From: a virus | Length of the DNA: 59,144 nt | IMG/VR virus record: IMGVR_UViG_3300030617_000012 | Span: 1-59,144 of that record | Strand: one strand, 5' to 3' | In this document: piece by piece, positions 33,072 to 42,192 of the stretch | How the letters are laid out: each line of letters begins with the position of its first letter | Position numbering within the stretch: the first letter of the stretch is position 1 | Position numbers and translations under genes: made by a program | Notes under the pieces: model-generated | The model's database searches: none | What the model was told of the DNA's origin: nothing | The model's input: the letters and a program-made list of their open reading frames with translations, nothing else

Positions 33072-33617
33072 TTAAAAGCCGAGTGCGGCCATCCATTGCA
33101 TTCCCCGGTATGGGAGATCGAACGGGATGTCATCGTCCATCTCATCGAATCCACCACCGGCCGGCGCGCGTCCTGCAGTGCCCGACTTCGGTCCAGAGCG
33201 CTCCTGCGGTTGGCGCTGGCTGCCGCTATTGCCGCCGCCGTTGTTGCTGCGACGCTCGCTGCTGCCGCTGCCGTCGCCTGCCGGACGCCCATCCAGCATC
33301 ATCATTTCTTCAACCTTGATTTCGGTCGCGTAGAGCGTCTGCCCGTCCTTCTCGTACGAGCGCGTCTTGAACTTTCCCTCGATGTAGACGCGAGCGCCTT
33401 TCTTCAGGTACTCGCCGCAGACTTCAGCCAGGCGCCCGAACACGGAGCAGCGAATCCATTCGGTCACTTCCTTCATTTCGCCGCTTGCCTTGTCCTTCCA
33501 GGTCTCGGTGCATGCGATGCTGAAATTGCACAGAGCGTCGCCGCTCGGCAAGTAACGCGTTTCCGGATCGCGTCCGAGATTGCCGATGAAAATGCACAGG
33601 TTCTTACTTTTTGCCAC
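33072..33617 (-). CDS. ssb: Single-stranded DNA-binding protein
   Basis: 181 aa from GTG 33617 (GGAG 8 bases upstream). An OB-fold with [60 protein letters not shown] and [20 protein letters not shown] (about 5-100), then a Gly/Ser/Arg-rich linker. The acidic DDDIPF tip that normally ends SSB is followed here by 14 extra residues. Protects ssDNA for RecT annealing and replication. Confidence 0.9.
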   Translation of the reverse strand: MAKSKNLCIFIGNLGRDPETRYLPSGDALCNFSIACTETWKDKASGEMKEVTEWIRCSVFGRLAEVCGEYLKKGARVYIEGKFKTRSYEKDGQTLYATEIKVEEMMMLDGRPAGDGSGSSERRSNNGGGNSGSQRQPQERSGPKSGTAGRAPAGGGFDEMDDDIPFDLPYRGMQWMAALGF

Positions 33618-33660
33618 AGTGAAACTCCAGTGATCGGCCGCGCTTGGCGGCCGGGATGAC

Positions 33661-35460
33661 TTACGCCGCGAGGCGTTCGGTTTGGTTGGCGACTTCGCCG
33701 TTTTCAAGCCAGACGCCATGGATGGTCGGGGGGAGGCCCTTCGGCAGGTCCTTCAGGGTCGCGAAGAGGAGGGCGCTGGTGAGCGAGCCTTCCTTCGCGC
33801 GGCCATCGAGCCACAAGAGCAGTTCAACGCGAGCCGGGATCTCCAGCACGTCCACACGGTCGAGCATGAGCACGCCGATACCTGAAATGCTGCTGATGGC
33901 TTCGGCGATCATCGCGTCAACACGCCACTTCTCTGACTCGCAAAGCAGGTCATAGATGCGGCCCTCTGCCGTAATGCTCATGTCTGCATTGATAGACGCC
34001 TGACGCCATCCGGTAACCAGCGAGGACTTACGCAATTCGGTATTGATCGGCTTCAGTGCCTTCGCCAGGATTTGCGCGGGGATGCCGTCGGGTCCGAGCG
34101 CCTTGGCGATCTTCGTCCACTCGGCGACATCAATATGCGCAACCTTTGCTTTGCTCGTGCGCTCGTCCGCGCTGCTCGCTTGGTCGGCTACGGCCTTCAC
34201 CTTGTTGAACTCAGCCACGGCCTCATCAACGTACCCCTGCACCTTGGTAACGATGCCTTCGCCCTCTGCGATCATGTCCTCGCTTACAGCCTCTCCAGAG
34301 GTCAGTTCGGCAAGCTGAGCCTTCGCCGTCTCGCACTCTTTCAACGCGCTGGCGTTGGTGCGCACCGCGTTTTTCTTAGCGGTGAGCTTGGCGCGTGCTT
34401 CTGGAAGCTTTTCGCGTGCTGCGTCATCGCCGGAATTGCTCGGAAGGCCGAACTTCGCCACATAGACGGTGAACGGTGCGCTGAGCTTTGCGACGCTGCT
34501 TTTGATGCTGGCGCGCTCATCGTCTCCAAGGCAATCGAGCGCGAACTCAACGGCGCGAGCGAAGTCGTGTTCGAGACCTACCTTCGGCGCGTCGCCGGCG
34601 AGCGCTTCGAGATCCGAAACCATCGCTTCCAGGTCAAGCAGTGCTGCCGTTTCCTTTTCCACGATCGCGGCGAGTTCGAGGACGCGATCCGCGCGGTTCT
34701 GGAGAACCTCACGGCGGCTTGCCTCGTTGACTTGCTGGGTACGCTGCGCCTTCAGTGCGCCGAGCGCCTGCGTGGCCGCATTGAGGTCCTCACGGCGGTG
34801 ATTTACCTCCTCCTGCCAGTAGTCGAGTGCGTCCGCGTCAAATTCCGGCTTCTCGGCTTCCCATGACTCGCCCTTCACTGAGCCGTGCTTCTCGCCCGTG
34901 ATGTTTTGCCATGCGCCCTTAGCCTCGGTTGCCTTCCCGGCCGCGAACTTTTCCGCCGCGGGGAAGCCGATGATCGACTTCAGCATGGGCAGCGTCTGAG
35001 CGACGCGCGCGTCGTCGCACTCCGCGTCCTTCAACATGCGGCGCAGGGCTTCCTCGGTTACTTGGCTGTTCGTGAGACCAAACAGGAAGGTGCGGCGATC
35101 GTCTTCCTTCATGCTGGCGAACTGCTGCGCATTCAGCACGTAGGGGAGGGCGTCCGGCAAGCCCTTTTCGAGGCCATCGCCGAGTGCATGCAGGCTCTTG
35201 GGCAGCGCAAGCGATGCGAAGCCTTCGTCGGTAGTGACACGCACGCCACCGGTCTTCGCGCCTTCCGACACGATCATCGGATAGTCTTTCTTCAGCTTGA
35301 CGCGAGTCGTCACGCCATCGAACGCCATCCGGACGCTCTCTTGAATCGAGGACTTCGACGCGCCATTGCGGCCAGCGAACAAAGTGATTGGAGTATCGAG
35401 CGCCAGGTCAATGTGGCGGGCGCCGAAAATGTTGCTGATCTTTAAATGGTTGAACTTCAT
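33661..35460 (-). CDS. SMC/RecF-type ATPase with coiled coil
   Basis: 599 aa. N-terminal [20 protein letters not shown] and a modified Walker [14 protein letters not shown] (about 29-41). The long middle is helical coiled coil (about 200-450). The C-terminus has the ABC-type signature-like [16 protein letters not shown] and Walker [12 protein letters not shown]. Proteins like this sit beside RecT and an exonuclease in many phages and probably process DNA ends. Confidence 0.75.
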   Translation of the reverse strand: MKFNHLKISNIFGARHIDLALDTPITLFAGRNGASKSSIQESVRMAFDGVTTRVKLKKDYPMIVSEGAKTGGVRVTTDEGFASLALPKSLHALGDGLEKGLPDALPYVLNAQQFASMKEDDRRTFLFGLTNSQVTEEALRRMLKDAECDDARVAQTLPMLKSIIGFPAAEKFAAGKATEAKGAWQNITGEKHGSVKGESWEAEKPEFDADALDYWQEEVNHRREDLNAATQALGALKAQRTQQVNEASRREVLQNRADRVLELAAIVEKETAALLDLEAMVSDLEALAGDAPKVGLEHDFARAVEFALDCLGDDERASIKSSVAKLSAPFTVYVAKFGLPSNSGDDAAREKLPEARAKLTAKKNAVRTNASALKECETAKAQLAELTSGEAVSEDMIAEGEGIVTKVQGYVDEAVAEFNKVKAVADQASSADERTSKAKVAHIDVAEWTKIAKALGPDGIPAQILAKALKPINTELRKSSLVTGWRQASINADMSITAEGRIYDLLCESEKWRVDAMIAEAISSISGIGVLMLDRVDVLEIPARVELLLWLDGRAKEGSLTSALLFATLKDLPKGLPPTIHGVWLENGEVANQTERLAA

Positions 35461-35464
35461 TTTC

Positions 35465-36724
35465 TTATTCCATGCTGAAAGAAGCTTGTTGAGCGGGTGC
35501 GCCGCTATTCGACAGTTCCTGCACGCGAGCGCGGTATGCCTTACTCAGGCGCGGTTGATCCTTGGCTGGAAGGCTGCGGATTTGATCGGCCAGCAGGTCG
35601 AGTTCGTCGGGGTTCGTCTCTACCTTGATCTGCTTTTCCAGTTCGTCGGCGATGTTCAAGCCCGGGTCGCCCTTCGTGGTCGGCTGCACGTCTTCGGCTG
35701 CCGTCTTTGCCGCTGCGCGCTGCTGCGCATTGAAGTGACCAACGTCCACCTTCTCGCGCTGCTGCACGTTGCCGAAGTCGAGCGTTTCGCCGCCTTGCTC
35801 GTTCGTCAGTGCTGCCGGTGCCGTCTCGTCGGCTGGCGGCACGTCACCGTCTTCCATTACCGCACGCATCGCGTCCGGGTCCGCGAGATCGGCCATGTCA
35901 ATCGTCTTTCCGTCTTCGCGGTCCGCATCGAGCGAAACGGCCGCCGCCATCGGATCGCCCGGATTCATTGGCAGTTGCTTGGAATGCTTTTTAATAGCCG
36001 ACTTCGCGCTCATGTCGTCTTCCCACATGACCCACGGCGTACCGGCAAGCTTCTCTTCGGCCTTCTTACGCTTCCACTCTTCGCCGCCAGCCTCTGCGCC
36101 GCGCAACAGCGATTGATACGTTTCCGACCGGCCGCGAATCTTATGGATTTCGTCCAGAGGAAGGATGGTCGCGGCTTCGCCGCCGCCGTCCAGCTTGGAG
36201 AAAGCGAAAGAACCAATCAGTTCGCCGCGATCCTTCAGTGACTTGCGGTATTCCAGGAAGCTGCGCGATCCCTTCAGGTGGTCGAAGTGGTCGCCTTCGT
36301 GGATTGCCTCGGCTTCGAGCGTGACGATGTGCGGGGAGCGGTGCGCCAGCGTGATGAAGCCGCGATAGCCGATCTGGAACTGGCAGTCGTAATGCGTGAT
36401 GCCCCATGAGCCATCCCCCAGCTTGCCGCGCACGCCGTAGGGAATCAGGTACGCCTGCTGCAGCACCGTGTTCGGTTCGAGGCCAAGCGCCGCGCTTGCC
36501 ATGAACGATCCAAGCACACTATGCGGCTCGCACTCCATGAGCTTCGGCGTCTTTTTGATGCAGTTGACCGCGAGGCGAAGGAAGCGTTCCGGCGTCATGT
36601 ACTGCCCCGCAACGGATGCAATCGCCCGCTTTGCCTTGTCCTCGGTGAGAAGATCGAAAATCGTCTTCGGCTTTTTGGCGACGGATTGGCCGTCACCCTT
36701 CAATGCTGAGATAGCGGTTGCCAC
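35465..36724 (-). CDS. recT: RecT single-strand annealing protein
   Basis: 419 aa. The RecT core covers about residues 35-260: ASVAGQYMTPERFLRLAVNC, SVLGSFMASAALGLEPNTVL, QQAYLIPYG, DCQFQIGYRGFITLAHRS, AKSAIKKHSKQLP. A long acidic, probably flexible C-terminus follows. It works with the nuclease at 37168 and SSB to recombine or circularise DNA. Confidence 0.9.
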   Translation of the reverse strand: MATAISALKGDGQSVAKKPKTIFDLLTEDKAKRAIASVAGQYMTPERFLRLAVNCIKKTPKLMECEPHSVLGSFMASAALGLEPNTVLQQAYLIPYGVRGKLGDGSWGITHYDCQFQIGYRGFITLAHRSPHIVTLEAEAIHEGDHFDHLKGSRSFLEYRKSLKDRGELIGSFAFSKLDGGGEAATILPLDEIHKIRGRSETYQSLLRGAEAGGEEWKRKKAEEKLAGTPWVMWEDDMSAKSAIKKHSKQLPMNPGDPMAAAVSLDADREDGKTIDMADLADPDAMRAVMEDGDVPPADETAPAALTNEQGGETLDFGNVQQREKVDVGHFNAQQRAAAKTAAEDVQPTTKGDPGLNIADELEKQIKVETNPDELDLLADQIRSLPAKDQPRLSKAYRARVQELSNSGAPAQQASFSME

Positions 36725-36739
36725 TTCAGGAGTCCTCTT

Positions 36740-37168
36740 TTAGTTGAATTGAGACCAATACGGATGTTTTTTCATTCGTGCATGCAACTCTTTGTGATAC
36801 GAGTCAGTACAGACAAGCAAATTCGTGTTCGCGTTATTCTTTTTGTCGGTGTCGATGTGGTGGACAACGACGCCCTTCGGCAGCGACTTACCCATGGCCT
36901 TTTCTGCTTTTTCGCGGTGCTCTAACTTAGGGTTGCGAGTTCCGAGAACCCTCACATAACCCGCTGCATGCTTACCGAAGCCGCCTCTGTACTGGTGATT
37001 CTTTTCGCCGGGCTCGCCGCCCGCTGGCCTGCGCGCTATTCCCTGCGAGATAAGAGAGCGCCTGATTTTCTCGTTATAGGTGAGCATTTCATCGGCGATC
37101 TTGTTTAATGACAAACCGGACTCGTAGAGCGCCTTAACGCGAGCGTGATCGAATCGCTTACGTTTCAT
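36740..37168 (-). CDS. HNH homing endonuclease
   Basis: 142 aa from ATG 37168. N-terminal helix-turn-helix-like region (RVKALYESGLSLNKIADEML), then HNH core GVVVHHIDTDKKNNANTNLL and SYHKELHARMKKHP (about 104-138). It sits between recT and its nuclease partner and its start overlaps the nuclease stop: a selfish insertion that kept the operon intact. Confidence 0.8.
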   Translation of the reverse strand: MKRKRFDHARVKALYESGLSLNKIADEMLTYNEKIRRSLISQGIARRPAGGEPGEKNHQYRGGFGKHAAGYVRVLGTRNPKLEHREKAEKAMGKSLPKGVVVHHIDTDKKNNANTNLLVCTDSYHKELHARMKKHPYWSQFN

Positions 37169-37998
37169 TAGCGATCCCGGAATATGCAAGAATTCCAGCG
37201 GGCGCAGAACTTATCCGAGCACAATGCGCTCTGCGGGTTTGGCAAAAAATCCCCGCTCTTAAACATGCCAGCGGCATACTCAATCAAGCCTTTTTGCGTA
37301 GGCGTGCCGGTCATCGGCTGCTTTACGTTGAAAATCGGGCTCACGCCAACGCGCGCCTGCGATGCGGTTTCAAGCGCGATAATCTGGCCGCCAACGGTAT
37401 GGCGACCGGTCTGGTTCTCGTACATGAGCGAGTACGCGCCAAGCTGCGCAGAGCGCGCTTTAAGGATCACGTTGCTCTCTGAATCGAACAGGCGAGCACC
37501 CGTCTTCACGTCAGGAATCACGTCGCCCGCGCCGTCTTGATCGGCTGCGATGCGCGAGCGGTCCATCGTGCCCTTCAGGCGGATAATCAGGCCGTCGCCA
37601 CAGTCGATATCCATGGGCTCCATCTTCATTTCGATGGCGCTGAATTCGAATTTTGGGCTGATTTCGTGGCAATACTTCGTCAACAGCGTGAGGCCGATTT
37701 GCTCGGCTTGGCGCATGTTTAGGGACCTGTCTTGCTTGTAGTCAACGTCATCGGTCGGCTTGTGGAGAGCGTCGATAAATGCGTCAGCGGCTTCCATGGC
37801 CGTGATCGGCTTGCGGTCCATCTTTGCTTGGTCGAATGCGGCAGTGCCTGCGTGAACCGCAGTGCCGAGCAGCGCGCGAATCCCTGACGGGCGGCGCATG
37901 CGGAGAAGGTGTTCGCCTTCCCATTTGTAGCTGCAATCGAACAATGCGCCCCATGACGATGCGCGAACTTCGATCACACGTTTGAATGCTTCAGACAT
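37168..37998 (-). CDS. RecB/Cas4-like PD-(D/E)XK exonuclease
   Basis: 276 aa from ATG 37998 (MSEAFKRVIEVRASSWGALF). Nuclease motifs: GTAVHAGTAAFD (His motif I), LKGTMDRSR (motif II Asp), DVIPDVKTG (motif III, D-x-K), QLGAYSLMYEN (motif QxxxY). The C-terminus has CSDKFCARWNSC, which with an upstream Cys could bind an Fe-S cluster as in Cas4/AddB-type nucleases. The RecT partner for double-strand ends. Confidence 0.8.
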   Translation of the reverse strand: MSEAFKRVIEVRASSWGALFDCSYKWEGEHLLRMRRPSGIRALLGTAVHAGTAAFDQAKMDRKPITAMEAADAFIDALHKPTDDVDYKQDRSLNMRQAEQIGLTLLTKYCHEISPKFEFSAIEMKMEPMDIDCGDGLIIRLKGTMDRSRIAADQDGAGDVIPDVKTGARLFDSESNVILKARSAQLGAYSLMYENQTGRHTVGGQIIALETASQARVGVSPIFNVKQPMTGTPTQKGLIEYAAGMFKSGDFLPNPQSALCSDKFCARWNSCIFRDR

Positions 37999-38115
37999 CC
38001 CGATAGCCTTTGTTCGTATCGGGAGCCGGCCCCCAATAATCAGAATCTGCATATTACGCAGATCGCAGATCATCGGCAAGTTTTTTCTGCTGCTGGCAAA
38101 GACTGTGATGTGTGG

Positions 38116-38136
38116 AAAAGCCCGCGCGCGGCGGGC
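38116..38136 (-). terminator. Minus-strand terminator
   Basis: GCCCGC and GCGGGC pair across CGCGC; on the minus strand TTTTCC follows. It ends the transcript of the 38143-38382 gene. Confidence 0.65.
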
Positions 38137-38142
38137 ATGTCT

Positions 38143-38382
38143 TTACTGGATTTCTTCGGCGCGGCGAACGATATCGTTCTCGCACTGGATTCCGAAGTAG
38201 ATGCGGCCGCTCTTGTGCCAGTGCTCGCGGGTGCCCTCGGGGTAAGTACCAATGCACCCATGATCGTGCTTTGTTGATGCCGCCGTGATGGTCACAATCT
38301 CGCCGCGACGCGTGACGTAGTTGCCCGGCTGGGTGATTACGTCGGGTCTCGTTACCAGGCTTGCGTAGTCTGCTTTGCTCAT
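38143..38382 (-). CDS. Hypothetical protein (79 aa)
   Basis: Compact beta-type protein (NYVTRRGEIVTITAAST, GCIGTYPEGTREHWHKSGRI). Typical of small early phage proteins of the pattern 'xxGDYxTRxGxxVxI'. It has its own promoter upstream and a terminator downstream. Function unknown. Confidence 0.6.
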   Translation of the reverse strand: MSKADYASLVTRPDVITQPGNYVTRRGEIVTITAASTKHDHGCIGTYPEGTREHWHKSGRIYFGIQCENDIVRRAEEIQ

Positions 38383-38413
38383 TTCCGTCTTCCTTCGGTC
38401 TGTTGATGGAGAG

Positions 38414-38442
38414 ACTATATTATGCCTTTAAAGCAGATACAA
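38414..38442 (-). promoter_or_regulatory. Sigma70-like promoter for 38143-38382
   Basis: On the minus strand TTGTAT, 17 bases, TATAGT. ATCTGC/GCAGAT words overlap it at 38433 and 38448. Confidence 0.7.
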
Positions 38443-38462
38443 GGATAATCTGCGCTAGACGT

Positions 38463-38487
38463 AAAAAAGCCCGGGCTGGCCGGGCTT
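38463..38487. terminator. Terminator after the repressor gene
   Basis: AAGCCCGG and CCGGGCTT pair; on the minus strand a run of six T follows. It closes the repressor transcript 24 bases after its stop. Confidence 0.8.
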
Positions 38488-38511
38488 GTTTCTACTACAG
38501 CAATAGGGTTT

Positions 38512-39240
38512 TTAGAGACCCTGCATGCTGCGTACCGTCTTGAGTCGTCCAACAATGTGGACTGCAAGCGCTTGCCGTTGGTCAAGGACTGCCTCCGGAT
38601 ATTTAGGGTTGTCGCAGATGATGCGAAGACCACGTCCGGGGTAGGGCATGAGACGACGGAAAGCAATTGTTTCGTCATCCATAACAACACAAAATACGCC
38701 GCCAGTAGCAGGGACCTGCGTATCCGACAAGTCCATGAGAACCGTGTCACCCTTATACAGCCTCGGTTCCATCAAATCATCCTCAATGACGTATGCCGCG
38801 ACACTCGCGGGATTCGCCTCAACACCCTTCAGTTCGCCACCTGCGAACAAATGCGAAACTTGCTCATCCACTGCGACTTTGATGCCGCCCCGTACTGCAT
38901 CTACAACCGCTGAAACCGTCCCGATCGCCACGTTTTCGCCCTCTGAAATTTGGTCAAATGTCTCTAGCTCGCTGGCGAATCGCACCGCCTGCGTCTTCAC
39001 CGCGGCGCTATTGTGACGCAAATTTACCGTTTGTTCTTTATGCGCAGAAAAAAGTTCGGACAGCGAGATTCCCAAGGCGGTAGAAATTGCCTTCATTGAA
39101 TCATTTGTAAGGGATTGTTGCCCGCGTTCGATCTTCGAAAGATTGCCGTTATTGATGCCTGTTCTACTCTGCAACTCAGTAAGGGTAAGGCCCAAGCGCT
39201 TGCGATGGAACTTGATGGTGCTGCCGATATCTGTGTTCAT
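38512..39240 (-). CDS. CI-like repressor with S24-type C-terminal domain lacking the catalytic pair
   Basis: 242 aa from ATG 39240. An N-terminal XRE helix-turn-helix (LTLTELQSRTGINNGNLSKI, about 18-38), a linker, and a C-terminal LexA/CI-like domain (AYVIEDDLMEPRLYKGDTVL, about 148-167; VFCVVMDDETIAFRRLMPYP). In self-cleaving members the Ser of SMEP and a Lys before RL are catalytic; here Leu and Arg occupy those places. Oligomerisation may remain, but RecA-driven cleavage is unlikely. It is divergent from the Cro-like gene. Confidence 0.85.
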   Translation of the reverse strand: MNTDIGSTIKFHRKRLGLTLTELQSRTGINNGNLSKIERGQQSLTNDSMKAISTALGISLSELFSAHKEQTVNLRHNSAAVKTQAVRFASELETFDQISEGENVAIGTVSAVVDAVRGGIKVAVDEQVSHLFAGGELKGVEANPASVAAYVIEDDLMEPRLYKGDTVLMDLSDTQVPATGGVFCVVMDDETIAFRRLMPYPGRGLRIICDNPKYPEAVLDQRQALAVHIVGRLKTVRSMQGL

Positions 39241-39262
39241 CCTTACAACTCCCAAGTAATAG

Positions 39263-39320
39263 TTTGTTACAAATTTAGCTGGCTCAGAAACGTTTGGTTG
39301 CACAACTGCAACAATTTGTT
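39263..39320. promoter_or_regulatory. Putative CI/Cro operators
   Basis: Three short palindromes lie between the divergent regulators: TTTGT-T-ACAAA (39263-39273), GTTGCA-CAAC-TGCAAC (39297-39312) and AACAA-T-TTGTT (39310-39320). The first and third share a half-site (ACAAA/AACAA). Confidence 0.55.
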
Positions 39321-39343
39321 TCATAGGGTCTGATTAGCCCGCC

Positions 39344-39372
39344 TTGCATTGAATCTGCCTCTCCCACATAAT
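39344..39372 (+). promoter_or_regulatory. Rightward sigma70-like promoter of the Cro-like gene
   Basis: TTGCAT, 17 bases, CATAAT. The spacer contains ATCTGC (39353-39358). Transcription would start after the in-frame ATG at 39371, which supports the start at 39404. Confidence 0.75.
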
Positions 39373-39403
39373 GCTGGCTCGCAAACCCATTTTTGAGACT
39401 TTT

Positions 39404-39724
39404 ATGTCCCGTAAAGCAGAAAATCCACTTTCGACGCCTTTGAGCCGTCTGCGCGATGCAGTTGGCGTTACCACGACGGAAGTCTCAAAAGCTATTGGAC
39501 TTAACACTGGAAACATTTCCCGCCTCGAAAACGGGCATAACCGTCCGTCTCCAGAAACCGCCGAAAAACTCGTTCGGTACTTCAACGGCGCTCTCACGGA
39601 ACTGCACCTGATTTATCCGGAGCGCTACCCGAACTGGATTCCGAACCCCAGGGACGTGGCGAAGCTCTCCTCACTTAAAAGTTCTGCTCACAGCCCCGAT
39701 TCTACCGCCGTTTCTGCACAGTAA
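39404..39724 (+). CDS. Cro-like XRE regulator
   Basis: 106 aa from ATG 39404 (MSRKAENPLSTPLSRLRDAV). The helix-turn-helix is clear: VTTTEVSKAIGLNTGNISRL (about 22-41), then ENGHNRPSPETAEKLVRYFN. The C-terminal 30 residues are Pro/Ser-rich. It is the first rightward early gene, divergent from the repressor. Confidence 0.8.
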   Translation: MSRKAENPLSTPLSRLRDAVGVTTTEVSKAIGLNTGNISRLENGHNRPSPETAEKLVRYFNGALTELHLIYPERYPNWIPNPRDVAKLSSLKSSAHSPDSTAVSAQ

Positions 39725-39822
39725 GCAAAAATACCTGCGCTTGCAACACAAAATTAGGCGGACTCCCCTCAAAAGTGTCGCTTTTGTGCGGTACATCACA
39801 TAAGACCTGCAGGAAAAGAAGA

Positions 39823-40809
39823 ATGGCGGCTACAGATTGGATAAAGATGCGAGTGAATCTTTGGCATGACCCAAGGGTTTCTGCGGTCTGCGATAAGACG
39901 GATGAAAGCGAGGCGGCGGTCATCGGCGGCCTGTATTGGCTATGGGCCACTGCCGACGCGCACAGTTCAACCGGCTTCATGCCGAACCTCACGACAAAGA
40001 CAATTGACCGCAACACGGGCGTCAAAGGATTAGGTGCGGCGCTCGCTGATATTGGCTGGATTGCAATTAAGGATAACGGCATCCAAATCGAAAAGTTTGA
40101 TGACCATAACGGTGCATCCTCGAAGAAACGTGCAGAGGACGCTAAGCGCAAAGCCATAGCGCGCGCGGCTAACGGTGAGACTGGCGACATGTTTCCGCCT
40201 GAGCCGCCCCCGGGTATTTGTCCGCAAAATTCTGGACAAAAAGCGCCGAATGAAGGACAGGAAGCGACAAGTGTCCAAAGTAGTGCAGACGATTCGCGCC
40301 GAAGTGCGGAGCTAGATAAGAATGAGAATAAGAAGAAGAGTAAACCCAAACCTTCTTCGCCTTCGGCTCAGAAGGTTAGCGCTCAGCAAAAAGAACTCGA
40401 AGGCATGGGCGTCGAGCCGCAACACGCTGCCGATTGGCTGAAGGCTCGCAAGGCAAAGAACCTCGTTGCCACGACAACGGCTTTTGAGCAGGCCGCATCC
40501 GAGGCCGCAAAACTTGGCTGGACATTCCCGGAAGCAATCGCCTACGCAGCCGGTAAGGGCTGGGGTGGCTTCATGGCGAAGTGGGTCGAGAACGATGGCG
40601 ATACGGGTCACTACGGCGCGCGCAACAGCGCAGTGCAAAGCCAGCCTACTCAGTCGATTCGCAAGAACAAGGCGCAAGCGCGCCACGACGGGCTTGATGC
40701 TGCCGCCGCAGAGTTCGCTGCAAACATGGCGGCGAAGTACGGAACTGAGCCCCCTGCGGACGCCGGATATGTGCCGCCCAGCGATGGACAAACTATCGAC
40801 ATGGAATAA
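39823..40809 (+). CDS. Phage replication protein O-like (N-terminal winged helix)
   Basis: 328 aa from ATG 39823 (GCAGGAAAAGAAG upstream). N-terminal domain ATDWIKMRVNLWHDPRVSAV and AAVIGGLYWLWATADAHSST (about 1-60) is typical of phage replication initiators. A basic, low-complexity linker follows (about 120-190), then a helical C-terminal part with LGWTFPEAIAYAAGKGWGGF. It probably initiates lytic theta replication and recruits the loader encoded next. Confidence 0.7.
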   Translation: MAATDWIKMRVNLWHDPRVSAVCDKTDESEAAVIGGLYWLWATADAHSSTGFMPNLTTKTIDRNTGVKGLGAALADIGWIAIKDNGIQIEKFDDHNGASSKKRAEDAKRKAIARAANGETGDMFPPEPPPGICPQNSGQKAPNEGQEATSVQSSADDSRRSAELDKNENKKKSKPKPSSPSAQKVSAQQKELEGMGVEPQHAADWLKARKAKNLVATTTAFEQAASEAAKLGWTFPEAIAYAAGKGWGGFMAKWVENDGDTGHYGARNSAVQSQPTQSIRKNKAQARHDGLDAAAAEFAANMAAKYGTEPPADAGYVPPSDGQTIDME

Positions 40810-40814
40810 CGGGG

Positions 40815-41477
40815 ATGACACCTAACGACGCACTGAAGTTCGGGCAGATTCTAAGCCGCACGTTGAAGCTTTACCCGTTCGGTGAGGCCACGCCGGAAAC
40901 GATTGAAACGTGGTTCGAGATTCTGAAGCAATACCCGCTTGAAGACATCGCACTGGCGTTGAACCGCCACGTGGCAGACCCGGATAAAGGCAATCGTCAG
41001 CCACTGCCGTCCGACGTGACGGCGCACCTTGCAGGCGGCGCAGCGACGCGCGGCATGCGCGCATGGACACTGGTCGAGAAAGCGGTTCGTTCGGTGGGCC
41101 ATTACCGCTCAGTGTGCTTTGACGACGCGGTTACGAACAAGCTGGTCGATGAAATGGGCGGCTGGGTGAAGCTGGCGGGAACGAAGACCGAGGAGGATCT
41201 GAAGTTTCGCGGAATTGAGTTCGCCAAGCGCTACCAGGGCCTGATGCAAACGGGCGGGGTAGGTACGGACTACCCGCCGTACCTGATCGGCGCGGCTGAA
41301 GCGCACAACGCGCTTGAGGGCGTCGCGGTGGATCCCCCGGCGCTTATCGGCGACCCGGTGAAGGCAAAGGCAGTGCTGGAGCGCGCGCAGGGTTCTTCCA
41401 CATTACGCGTGACGCAGGCGAACGACATGAAGGCGCTCGCGGCCGGCGCGATGAAACTTATCAAGGGCGGTAAATGA
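40815..41477 (+). CDS. Replication protein P-like helicase-loading partner
   Basis: 220 aa. The N-terminus (NDALKFGQILSRTLKLYPFG, TPETIETWFEILKQYPLEDI) matches a widespread phage family placed directly after O-like genes (DUF6475-like). Helical throughout, no ATPase motif seen. It overlaps the next gene by four bases (ATGA). Confidence 0.6.
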   Translation: MTPNDALKFGQILSRTLKLYPFGEATPETIETWFEILKQYPLEDIALALNRHVADPDKGNRQPLPSDVTAHLAGGAATRGMRAWTLVEKAVRSVGHYRSVCFDDAVTNKLVDEMGGWVKLAGTKTEEDLKFRGIEFAKRYQGLMQTGGVGTDYPPYLIGAAEAHNALEGVAVDPPALIGDPVKAKAVLERAQGSSTLRVTQANDMKALAAGAMKLIKGGK

Positions 41478-41977
41478 GCGTGCTTCGTATGACGCCCGAG
41501 CAGTATCAAGCGCACCTTGACCGCATGAAAGTCTCGAAGCCTGACGCCAGTGACGTGCCAGTGTTCGAGAAGAAAACCGGCTTGGCTATCGTCCTCGCTG
41601 ACGAGCCCGTGGCCGCGCCACAAACGCCGCTGCAGCGCATGCAGGCTTTGGGCCGCCTGAAGCAGGGCGAAATGAACGGGACCGAGGCTGCATACGACAA
41701 GGTTCTGGCCGAACGCAAGCGCATCGGGGAGATCGTCTGGTACGCGTTCGAGGCGATCACGTTTGTTCTGCCAGGTGGCGTCCGCTACACGCCTGATTTC
41801 ATCGTTCAACTGGCGACCGGTGAGCTGGAGGCGCATGAGGTCAAGGGATTCTGGCAAGACGATGCGCGAGTGAAGATCCGGCTCGCGCAGGGAATTTTCC
41901 CGTTCCGCTTCATCGCGATCATGGGCAAGAAAAAGAAGGGCGTCTACACGTGGACCTTTGAGGACTTTTGGAAATGA
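41474..41977 (+). CDS. DUF1064 nuclease (Holliday-junction-resolvase-like)
   Basis: 167 aa. C-terminal domain with YTPDFIVQLATGELEAHEVK, WQDDARVKIRLAQGIFPFRF: the PD-(D/E)XK layout of DUF1064/endonuclease-I-like enzymes (Asp in PDF, Glu and Lys in EAHEVK). Probably resolves junctions or nicks DNA in replication. ATGA overlaps at both ends. Confidence 0.75.
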   Translation: MSVLRMTPEQYQAHLDRMKVSKPDASDVPVFEKKTGLAIVLADEPVAAPQTPLQRMQALGRLKQGEMNGTEAAYDKVLAERKRIGEIVWYAFEAITFVLPGGVRYTPDFIVQLATGELEAHEVKGFWQDDARVKIRLAQGIFPFRFIAIMGKKKKGVYTWTFEDFWK

Positions 41978-42183
41978 GCGCATTCAGGGATGACGTTGAT
42001 TGGCGCTGGATTCGCGCGTGGTGCGCGGTAGACGCTTTCATCAAAAATGGCGGCCATATCCCATTCGCCTACTACTCCGAGATTTTCGATCTTGACGAGG
42101 ATGAGACGAAAGAGTTGTTCCACAACGTAGCGGTAAAAATGAACGTACGCATCACGGTCCTCCCCGACCCGACCTATCACTGA
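41974..42183 (+). CDS. Hypothetical protein (69 aa)
   Basis: Starts MSAFRDDVDWRWIRAWCAVD at 41974, overlapping the previous stop. Aromatic, acidic, helical (SEIFDLDEDETKELFHNVAV). Unknown function within the replication operon. Confidence 0.55.
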   Translation: MSAFRDDVDWRWIRAWCAVDAFIKNGGHIPFAYYSEIFDLDEDETKELFHNVAVKMNVRITVLPDPTYH

Positions 42184-42192
42184 TCGAGAAAA

